Source of the DNA: Candidatus Zixiibacteriota bacterium
Lineage (GTDB): Bacteria > Zixibacteria > MSB-5A5 > GN15 > FEB-12
Assembly: GCA_016213305.1 (NCBI GenBank)
Contig: JACRAV010000288.1
Span: 1-6,118 of the forward strand
Reading direction: 5' to 3'
DNA: 6,118 nt
Both the position numbers and the translations under genes were made by a program. This document shows positions 1 to 5,590 of this stretch, piece after piece. The notes below the pieces were generated by a model. It did no database searches, had not been told where the DNA came from, and was given only the letters and a program-made list of their open reading frames with translations. Numbering within the stretch: the first letter of the stretch is position 1; each line of letters opens with the position of its first letter.

Positions 1-8
1 CGGGTCAT
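1..8 (-). CDS. Probable first codons of the next operon gene (cut by window edge)
   Basis: An ATG at 8-6 overlaps the TGA stop of the GT9 gene (7-5) in the ATGA arrangement, and reads ATG ACC CG before the window ends. A GGAGG motif lies 4 bases upstream. The same ATGA overlap joins the ABC exporter and GT4 genes, so a translationally coupled next gene is likely. Only two codons are visible, so the product cannot be named. Further glycan or envelope assembly would fit the context but is inference. Confidence 0.5.
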
Positions 9-1120
9 GGCGCCTCCATCCGCATCTCGGCCAGGACTTCATGTACCGATATCATCACCTGTTCGACCGTGATGTCGTGGATGTTGTCATCGTTGCCCGA
101 TAACACCGCGCCATGCTCCTGTCCGAACGGCCGCCAGAGCAAGAAATTCTTCATGAAACGGCTGTAAAGACCCACCACCGGCACCCGAAACGATCGGGCG
201 ATATGAATTAGCGACGTATCCGGCGAAATGAGTAGATCGAGTCCCGATAAAATGGCCGATACCTGTAGCAGTGACTGATTCTCCGGGACAACCGCCGAGC
301 GCCCGCCAACCTCCGTCTGGATCGCGACCGCGCGACTTCTCTCAGCCGGAGTTGCAATCAACAGTACCATGGCGTCGGGATTTTCATCCAGAAGGCGCTT
401 CACCAGTTCGGCAGATTTTTCACGGGACCATAGACGGGTGGGCGATCCGGCCGACAGATTGTATCCGATCACTCTAGTCGCGCCCGACGTTTGCCGCACC
501 GACTGCAGGAACCGCCCGGCCGTCTGCCGGTCCCCCTCGGAAATGCACGGTGGCGCGTATGGATTGATTCTTCCCGGGTCGATGCCAAACGCTGTCAAGA
601 GGGCAAGGGTATTTTGAATTATGTGTCCGGTGTTTCCCATCCGGTGATCATAATTGAAATCGTAATACTGTCGAAAGCGGAATTTCCCGACGCCGATGCG
701 CGGCTTGCCGGGCGCGCACAACTGGGATAGAAACAGCGCGGTGACCGAATCGTCGCAGATCATATCGACTACACAATCGAACTTCTCGCGCCGCATGGCG
801 CGGACTTCCCGGACATCTTTCCACAAGTTCTTGTGATACATGAACACCCGCGCAAAGCGGCGGTCATCAGTAATGATGGCCCGATTGCGCGGCGAGCCGA
901 GGATGCTCTGTTCGATATGCGGGTATTTCAGCCGAAGACCGTCGAACACCGGAAACGAAATCACCATATCGCCGATCTTTTCCGGCCGCAAAAACAGCAC
1001 TTTGCGCAGGGTGTTCCCGTCAAGCGGTGTGAACTCCCCCTGTCCGCGCTTCAGAAACCAGGCGCAAGCGCGAAAGACCAGCGCTTTGATCCCATGTTCA
1101 ACCGGTTTGAGTTTATCCAT
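5..1120 (-). CDS. Glycosyltransferase family 9 protein (heptosyltransferase-like)
   Basis: This 371-residue protein looks like a GT-B fold, family 9 glycosyltransferase. Members transfer sugars, classically ADP-heptose, to the core of LPS/LOS at the cytoplasmic face of the inner membrane. The N-terminal signature is visible at residues 41-60 (LRPEKIGDMV), with D51 at the place of the catalytic aspartate of WaaC-type enzymes. The mid motif NLSAGSPTRLW (221-231) matches the family's phosphate-contacting segment. LISPDTSLIHIARS (297-310), followed by PVVGLY, is the C-terminal nucleotide-sugar pocket. Residues 10-25 form a hydrophobic, basic helix that may touch the membrane. The ATG start overlaps the upstream GT4 stop by 8 bases (ATGGATAA), with an AGGCGG motif 9 bases upstream. 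The length suits the family. The fold and family are secure. The donor sugar and acceptor are not: it could be a heptosyltransferase or another GT9 enzyme. Confidence 0.9.
   Translation of the reverse strand: MDKLKPVEHGIKALVFRACAWFLKRGQGEFTPLDGNTLRKVLFLRPEKIGDMVISFPVFDGLRLKYPHIEQSILGSPRNRAIITDDRRFARVFMYHKNLWKDVREVRAMRREKFDCVVDMICDDSVTALFLSQLCAPGKPRIGVGKFRFRQYYDFNYDHRMGNTGHIIQNTLALLTAFGIDPGRINPYAPPCISEGDRQTAGRFLQSVRQTSGATRVIGYNLSAGSPTRLWSREKSAELVKRLLDENPDAMVLLIATPAERSRAVAIQTEVGGRSAVVPENQSLLQVSAILSGLDLLISPDTSLIHIARSFRVPVVGLYSRFMKNFLLWRPFGQEHGAVLSGNDDNIHDITVEQVMISVHEVLAEMRMEAP
13..17 (-). promoter_or_regulatory. Strong Shine-Dalgarno GGAGG inside the 3' end of the GT9 gene
   Basis: On the minus strand GGAGG is followed by CGCC and then the ATG at 8-6. 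It lies within the last codons of the GT9 gene. Its position supports a ribosome start at the ATG overlapping the GT9 stop codon. Confidence 0.55.
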
Positions 1121-2216
1121 GCTGTGGTTCCGCCTGGGCGATAGAGTGGAACGTCGCTTCCACCCGGTCGATCATTTGCACAAGGGAGAAATGCTCAAGA
1201 AATCTCTGTCGATTTTTCGCACCCGCTCGTCGCATCTCTTCGCGATTCTCGAGCATATCTATGACTGCCCCGGCCAGAGCGATTGGATTTCGCGGCTCGA
1301 CCAGCCGCGCCCCACCGTCGGCGCCGACCACTTCGGGAATTCCCCCTACCTGTGACGCCACAATCGGCAAACCGGCGCGCATGCCTTCGAGCACCGCGAT
1401 CCCAAATGGTTCTTCCACCGCCGGGTGGATCATCAGATCGGCCCCGGCGATCAGCGGCGCAACATCATCCACCATCCCGCCAAATGCGATATGGTCGGCG
1501 ATGCCCAATGCCGTTGCCCTCGATCTCAAACTCGCCTCCAATGGACCATTGCCGAGGAACAGGCAGAGCGCGTTCTGCACCTTTTCCATAATCAATGGCA
1601 AGGCGTCGATGAGCGTGGCATGCCCTTTTTGTTCGACAAATCGCCCTACGGTGACCGACACAATGGCATCGGCGGGAAGTTGATAGACGCTTCTGAGATT
1701 GATCGCGGCCACATTACTGCGATCCTCAATACCGATAGGAATCACCGTCACCAGTTCCGGTTTCACATACTCCAGAGCGGTGATCTGGCGTTTGAGGGAT
1801 TCAGATGGGACAAGAACGGCATCGACCAACTTGGGGGTGAACCATCGGTGGGCAAGCGAATCTTTCGTGATGTCCAGTCCAACCGACCAGACCACTTTCG
1901 TAGCGCCGCTCCAACGCGCCGCCAGACCGCCAAGACGAATGTCCTTGGTGAAGTTCACACAAATCAAATCGATGTTGGCTTCGACGAGCGTCTGTCTTAC
2001 GCGCGCGATGGTGATCGGGTTGAAGTCACCCGATATCGCAAGCGGTAAGGTGGTTATGCCGTGTGATCCAACTCGTCTGAGAAACTCCGAGCCGGTGCGC
2101 CCCGCCACCAGCGTCGTGTGGCCGCGCCCCGCCAGACCGCCCGCCACCAGCCGAATCCACTCCTCCATGCCGCCATACGTCTCACACTCGATGGAATCAA
2201 GAAACAGGATATTCAT
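1113..2216 (-). CDS. Glycosyltransferase family 4 (GT-B, retaining) protein
   Basis: This 367-residue protein is a GT4-type glycosyltransferase, a cytoplasmic or membrane-peripheral enzyme that moves a sugar from a nucleotide donor onto a glycan or lipid acceptor. The N-terminal acceptor domain begins with the glycine-rich YGGMEEW loop (14-20) followed by LAGRGH (28-33). The C-terminal donor domain starts at about residue 185 with VGRFVEQKGH (190-199). It carries the EX7E motif, E269 and E277 in EEPFGIAVLE, then GLPIVASQVGGIPEVV (282-297), which is typical of the nucleotide-binding site. The ATG overlaps the exporter's TGA in an ATGA junction, and the gene overlaps the GT9 gene by 8 bases, so the three genes are probably translated together. 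It likely builds part of the glycolipid exported by the neighbouring ABC protein, but the sugar and linkage cannot be read from sequence. Confidence 0.93.
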   Translation of the reverse strand: MNILFLDSIECETYGGMEEWIRLVAGGLAGRGHTTLVAGRTGSEFLRRVGSHGITTLPLAISGDFNPITIARVRQTLVEANIDLICVNFTKDIRLGGLAARWSGATKVVWSVGLDITKDSLAHRWFTPKLVDAVLVPSESLKRQITALEYVKPELVTVIPIGIEDRSNVAAINLRSVYQLPADAIVSVTVGRFVEQKGHATLIDALPLIMEKVQNALCLFLGNGPLEASLRSRATALGIADHIAFGGMVDDVAPLIAGADLMIHPAVEEPFGIAVLEGMRAGLPIVASQVGGIPEVVGADGGARLVEPRNPIALAGAVIDMLENREEMRRAGAKNRQRFLEHFSLVQMIDRVEATFHSIAQAEPQHG

Positions 2217-4105
2217 TCAGCGTCCCGGAATTGCATGGTGTACAGCCGATGGTACAGACCTTCGCGCCGCATCAGCTCGTCGTGTGAGCCGTGCTCGACA
2301 ATCTCTCCCCTGTCGAGAACGATAATCCGATCCGCGTGCTTGATGGTCGAAAGCCGGTGCGCGATGACCAGCGTGGTCCGCCCGACCAGCAGTCGGTCAA
2401 TCGCCTCCTGTACGAGCCGCTCGGATTCGGTGTCCAGCGCCGACGTTGCCTCGTCGAACAAGAGAATCTGCGGATCGCGAAGCAGAGCGCGCGCGATCGC
2501 GATTCGCTGGCGCTGTCCACCGGAGAGACGCACCCCCCGGCTCCCGACCACGGTCTCGTATTTCTCAGGAAACGAACTGATAAATTCGTGGGCGTTGGCC
2601 ATGGTCGCCGCTTCGACAACCTTGCCGTTTTCAATCTCGCTTAACCCATACGCGATATTATTGCGGATCGTATCATGGAACAGATAGGTTTCCTGCGTGA
2701 CGATGCCCATCAGCCCGCGCAGAGATTTGAGTGACAGGTCCTTGATGTCGTTGCCATCGATAGTAATCCGCCCCTGTTGCGGGTCGTAAAAACGGGGTAG
2801 CAGATTAAACAGCGTGGTCTTCCCCGCCCCCGACGGCCCGACCACCGCCACAACTTCCCCCTGCTTCACTTCAAAGTCAATTTTGCGAAGTACCGGTTCT
2901 TTGGCATCGTATTGAAATGAAATGCCTTCGAATCGGATGGTGTGTTCAAACCGATCAAGCGCGCGGGCATGGGAGCGATCTACAATCGTCTCCGGCGTGT
3001 CGAGAACTTCAAACACCCGCTCGGCGGCGGCCATTCCCTCCTGTATTTTTATATGGATCTGGCTGAGTTCTTTGGCGGGTTTGATCAGCGAGAACATCGA
3101 GACGACATATGTCATGAAGTCCCCCGCCTGTAGTTCGCCGGTTTCGGTCAGGATGCGCGACCCGGCATATAGGAGAATGATGATCCCGGCGGCGGTCGCC
3201 AGAAGATCGTTGATCGGGGAGGCCAGATGCCGGATGCGGGTCATCCGCACCAGCGAGCGAAAATAGTCGTACGTCGTGCGGAAGAACTTTCGCGCTTCAA
3301 AGTCCTCCATCGAGAAGGCCTTGACGATCCGCATGTTGGAGACGTTCTCCTCGAGCACCGAGTTGACATCGGCCATCCGCTCCTGTGTCCGCTCGGAATA
3401 CCTTCGCAATTTCTTTCCGATGTACCAGATGAAAACAAAGACCGCCGGCAGACAGATCATCGCCAGCAGAGTCAGTTTCCAGCTGAGAATGAACAGAAAG
3501 GCGGTGAAGACGATGGCCATGATACCGTCGGTCACCAGCCGGTTAAAACCGATATCAATCGCCTCGTTGAGCACCACCACGTCGTTGGTCACCCGCGCCA
3601 TCACCTGACCGGTGCGGCGGCGATGAAAGTAATCGAGGGACAATCGCTGGTATTTTTCGAACAATCGGTTGCGAAAGTCCTTCATGACCGACTGCTGTAC
3701 CCAGGCCATGAAATACCCCTGCAGATACAAGAACAGATTCTTGAGCAGGGTCACGACGACAATAACGACGCAAAAGAGAACGAGCGTATGCTGTCTGTCC
3801 GGCGCGCTGACCAGATCATCGACCCACCCCTTCATCGTCTCTTTCAGCGACCCGGCAACGGCCGTGGCCTGATGCAGTACGCTCGAGGCCGCGCTGGAAT
3901 CTGCCGCCGTCCCCGAAGTCGGCGTCGGCGACATGAGGTTGAACCCTGCGACATCACCGGTGTTGAACAGGGTGGTCAAGAGGGGACCGGCCATCCAGAC
4001 CAGCATCCCGGAAAAAAGCGCATAGAGCGCCGCCGACACCGAGGCGGTGATCAGGTGCCGCCAGTACGGGCGCAATACGGAGAAACTTCGAGTATATATG
4101 TTCAC
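2213..4105 (-). CDS. msbA: MsbA-like ABC exporter, fused permease and ATPase
   Basis: This 630-residue half-transporter has the type IV exporter layout and would act as a homodimer in the inner membrane. MsbA itself flips lipid A-core. Membrane segments lie near 18-44, 106-130, 185-207, 208-230, 300-318 and 328-345. The ATPase domain has A-loop Y399, Walker A GPSGAGKT (423-430), Q-loop Q471, signature LSGGQ (527-531), Walker B ILLFDE (547-552, E552 catalytic), D-loop SALD (555-558) and H583; all are intact. Residues 346-369, ending GMAAAERVFEVLD, are strongly MsbA-like. The GTG start is preferred because an in-frame TGA lies 12 bases upstream, no in-frame ATG lies between, GAGA sits 7 bases upstream, and the N-terminus reads like other MsbA proteins. 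The loop between the first two membrane segments, about 60 residues, is much longer than in E. coli MsbA (582 aa). The substrate is inferred from the adjacent glycosyltransferases; a general multidrug or lipid exporter is the alternative. Confidence 0.93.
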   Translation of the reverse strand: MNIYTRSFSVLRPYWRHLITASVSAALYALFSGMLVWMAGPLLTTLFNTGDVAGFNLMSPTPTSGTAADSSAASSVLHQATAVAGSLKETMKGWVDDLVSAPDRQHTLVLFCVVIVVVTLLKNLFLYLQGYFMAWVQQSVMKDFRNRLFEKYQRLSLDYFHRRRTGQVMARVTNDVVVLNEAIDIGFNRLVTDGIMAIVFTAFLFILSWKLTLLAMICLPAVFVFIWYIGKKLRRYSERTQERMADVNSVLEENVSNMRIVKAFSMEDFEARKFFRTTYDYFRSLVRMTRIRHLASPINDLLATAAGIIILLYAGSRILTETGELQAGDFMTYVVSMFSLIKPAKELSQIHIKIQEGMAAAERVFEVLDTPETIVDRSHARALDRFEHTIRFEGISFQYDAKEPVLRKIDFEVKQGEVVAVVGPSGAGKTTLFNLLPRFYDPQQGRITIDGNDIKDLSLKSLRGLMGIVTQETYLFHDTIRNNIAYGLSEIENGKVVEAATMANAHEFISSFPEKYETVVGSRGVRLSGGQRQRIAIARALLRDPQILLFDEATSALDTESERLVQEAIDRLLVGRTTLVIAHRLSTIKHADRIIVLDRGEIVEHGSHDELMRREGLYHRLYTMQFRDAE

Positions 4106-4181
4106 CAGTTCATCTCAGCTTCATTGCAATCAAGTAACATCGCGGGTTGCGCCCCGATTGTCAACGTGTGACGGGATGCCG
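4106..4181 (-). promoter_or_regulatory. Gap upstream of the exporter, with a possible promoter
   Basis: On the minus strand this 76-base gap holds a perfect TTGACA (4164-4159). A 17-base spacer leads to GATGTT (4141-4136), which matches the TATAAT consensus at only three of six positions. A GAGA-type ribosome binding site lies just before the GTG start of the exporter. The TTGACA sits 4 bases beyond a stop-codon dyad. If real, it would let the exporter and glycosyltransferase genes be transcribed apart from the upstream protease pair. The weak -10 keeps this tentative, and the promoter rules of this organism are unknown. Confidence 0.3.
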
Positions 4182-4184
4182 TCA
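4169..4184 (-). repeat. Perfect 6-bp inverted repeat at the stop codon of the exported-protein gene
   Basis: TGACGG and CCGTCA are exact reverse complements separated by CATC. The left arm begins with the TGA stop itself. In RNA this gives a 6-bp stem with a 4-base loop. No run of U follows, so it is not a classic intrinsic terminator. Because it lies next to TTGACA it could be an operator or a transcript-processing hairpin. It could also be chance, as the stem is short. Confidence 0.35.
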
Positions 4185-4877
4185 GCGGTCGATCCGATGT
4201 GCGTCAACGGGATGCGAGAAGCCGAACCGTGATCTCGGCACCCGGGCGCGGGGCTGATACTCGCGACGCACGGCGGTCAGAGTGGTGCCGCGACCGTCAT
4301 CATATCTCAGCTCCACTGGCCGCCAACCGGCCACGGTGCGACGGTACGTCAGTTCCAGCGACCACCGGCAATCCACGCCGCGAATACGGAACACGCTCCG
4401 GTCCCTGTCGGAAGAAATCTGATCCAGGTTCAGCCCGGAGTCCAGCGCCAATGAATCCGGCGATACAAACATCAGCCGTACGGGATCGAAATGCGGGAGA
4501 GTCAGCGCGCAATCACCGGTGGAAAGGATCGAAGAATGCGAGTCATCGACAAACTCGTTGGTGGACGGAAAATACACTTTGAGTGAATCTTTCGATGCCA
4601 CGCCGCTGAGCGCCCCTTTCCCCAGATACCCGCGCCCGGCCAGTCCGACAACCGAATCGGTGGCATACATTTCCAGCCGGAAGGAATTCGTCTTGCCGCG
4701 CTGTTTGAGCACCGCGTCGAACAGGTACGCTTCGGCCACCACTTTTCCATCGGTGGCCGTGATTTTCTGTTCCGGAGAGACCGTCGAAGACCGTCGCCCC
4801 GCACAGGACCAGCCGTTCCACACCAGCAGGCAGAACCATGCGAGTCGCAAGGCCGATGTCACGTGACGGTACGTCAT
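4182..4877 (-). CDS. Small exported or lipoprotein-like protein, possibly LolA/LolB-fold
   Basis: I do not firmly recognise this 231-residue protein. Its N-terminus looks like an export signal: basic MTYRHVTSALR, a short hydrophobic core LAWFCLLVW, then NGWSC with C25 as a candidate lipid-attachment cysteine. The lipobox is poor, with Gly-Trp-Ser before Cys, so an uncleaved membrane anchor is possible. The rest is rich in alternating polar and hydrophobic stretches typical of beta strands. The segment GRGYLGKG, followed by DSLKVYFPSTNEF (97-109), recalls the LolA/LolB-like and DUF4292-type lipoproteins, a weak resemblance judged by eye. C123 and C170 could form a disulfide. The ATG at 4877 is chosen because AAGGGGAG ends 6 bases before it; a TTG at 4883 directly abuts that motif. 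It starts 15 bases after the protease gene and precedes the exporter, suggesting an envelope role, perhaps lipid or lipoprotein handling; that is inference. Confidence 0.75.
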   Translation of the reverse strand: MTYRHVTSALRLAWFCLLVWNGWSCAGRRSSTVSPEQKITATDGKVVAEAYLFDAVLKQRGKTNSFRLEMYATDSVVGLAGRGYLGKGALSGVASKDSLKVYFPSTNEFVDDSHSSILSTGDCALTLPHFDPVRLMFVSPDSLALDSGLNLDQISSDRDRSVFRIRGVDCRWSLELTYRRTVAGWRPVELRYDDGRGTTLTAVRREYQPRARVPRSRFGFSHPVDAHRIDR

Positions 4878-4883
4878 ATCCAA

Positions 4884-4891
4884 CTCCCCTT
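4884..4891 (-). promoter_or_regulatory. Strong Shine-Dalgarno AAGGGGAG deciding the exported-protein start
   Basis: AAGGGGAG lies between the protease stop (4895-4893) and the ATG at 4877-4875, with a 6-base spacer TTGGAT. The alternative TTG at 4883 would have no spacer at all, so the ATG is the better start. Confidence 0.7.
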
Positions 4892-4892
4892 G

Positions 4893-5522
4893 TTACACGA
4901 GCGTCCAGCCGGTGAACAGGGTGATGACACGGACAACAATCGGCCCGATGATCACCCAGGTCAGGCCGGTAAAGATGATGATCATGAGGAGAATCGGCGC
5001 CACCATGTCAAACCGGTGGAAATATTCTTCATATTCGGCCGGGAGCAGATTGCGGAGCACATGGGAGCCGTCGAGCGGAAATAGGGGTATCAGGTTGAAG
5101 AACGCCAGCGAAACATTCACGATCACGATCCGCTCCAACAGCGACTCCATCACCGGCGACAGGACAATCGACTGGGCGGTCACCAAGCGGGCCACGATCC
5201 CGAATATCAGGCCGAGACCGAGATTCGACAGTGGACCGGCGGCGGATATCCAGAAATCGGCGACGCGGGGATGGCGCACATAGCGCAGATCAACCGGCAC
5301 CGGCTTGGCCCAGCCGAACCGCAGACCCGACAGGAAGAACGACAACGTCCCCCAAATATCGAGATGGGCGATGGGATTGAGGGTAAGGCGCCCCAAATCG
5401 CGGGCGGTCGTGTCACCGAATTTGAGGGCGCTCCAGGCATGAAAGAACTCGTGGACTGTGAGCGAAAACATGAACACCGGCACGGAAATCAATGCCTCTC
5501 GAAGAAAGTCCTGCGAAATCAC
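4893..5522 (-). CDS. Site-2 protease family protein (M50B zinc metalloprotease)
   Basis: This 209-residue integral membrane protein belongs to the compact, PDZ-free branch of the M50B site-2 proteases, which cut substrates within the membrane. The zinc site is visible as HEFFH (24-28, E25 catalytic) in the first membrane helix, and NLIPLFPLDG (143-152), whose D151 is the third metal ligand. The typical linker GDTTARDLGRLTLNPIAHLD (37-56) is present, as are GWAKPVPVD (70-78) and AAGPLSNLGLGL (94-105). Further hydrophobic segments lie near 94-115, 130-148 and 173-200. The length suits the family. The start is GTG: an in-frame TAG two codons upstream blocks any earlier start, and GGAG sits 7 bases before it. 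It forms a close pair with the exported-protein gene (15-base gap). Substrates are unknown; members of this branch are widespread and mostly uncharacterised, so a role in envelope stress signalling is only a possibility. Confidence 0.93.
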   Translation of the reverse strand: MISQDFLREALISVPVFMFSLTVHEFFHAWSALKFGDTTARDLGRLTLNPIAHLDIWGTLSFFLSGLRFGWAKPVPVDLRYVRHPRVADFWISAAGPLSNLGLGLIFGIVARLVTAQSIVLSPVMESLLERIVIVNVSLAFFNLIPLFPLDGSHVLRNLLPAEYEEYFHRFDMVAPILLMIIIFTGLTWVIIGPIVVRVITLFTGWTLV

Positions 5523-5590
5523 GCGCTATCTCCACTCCATAATTATTGTACCGTCGAAATATTCTCCCGGTTGGGGCCCGAATACAAGCT
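5523..5590 (-). promoter_or_regulatory. Gap between glycosylase and protease genes, with -10-like box and imperfect dyad
   Basis: The minus strand of this 68-base gap contains TACAAT (5550-5545), five of six bases of the -10 consensus, 22 bases before the GTG start of the protease. No -35 element is visible at the usual spacing. Upstream of it TATTC (5584-5580) pairs with GAATA (5564-5560), enclosing a small CCC-AACC-GGG hairpin. This could be an operator or a weak transcript end for the glycosylase, but no real U-run follows. The protease ribosome binding site GGAG is at 5533-5530. Confidence 0.25.

Noticed and set aside
1425..2325. Long plus-strand open frames opposite the GT4 gene and the 3' end of the exporter gene
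   Set aside because: They show no recognisable domains or ribosome binding context, and the minus-strand genes fully explain the sequence.
4109..4124. ATG codons just upstream of the exporter GTG (at 4113 and 4124) as alternative starts
   Set aside because: Both are out of frame with the exporter, and the in-frame TGA 12 bases before the GTG excludes any earlier start.
3227..4171. Plus-strand open frame of 314 codons opposite the exporter gene
   Set aside because: It lies antisense to an ABC gene with every motif intact, and its translation is low-complexity and rich in charged and His/Gln/Arg residues. It is a by-product of GC-biased codon use.
4169..4184. Intrinsic terminator after the exported-protein gene
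   Set aside because: The stem is only 6 bp and is followed by CACGTTGACA, not a U-run.
4182..4877. Firm lipoprotein call for the exported protein
   Set aside because: The residues before C25 (Gly-Trp-Ser) fit the lipobox poorly, so it is kept as lipoprotein-like only.
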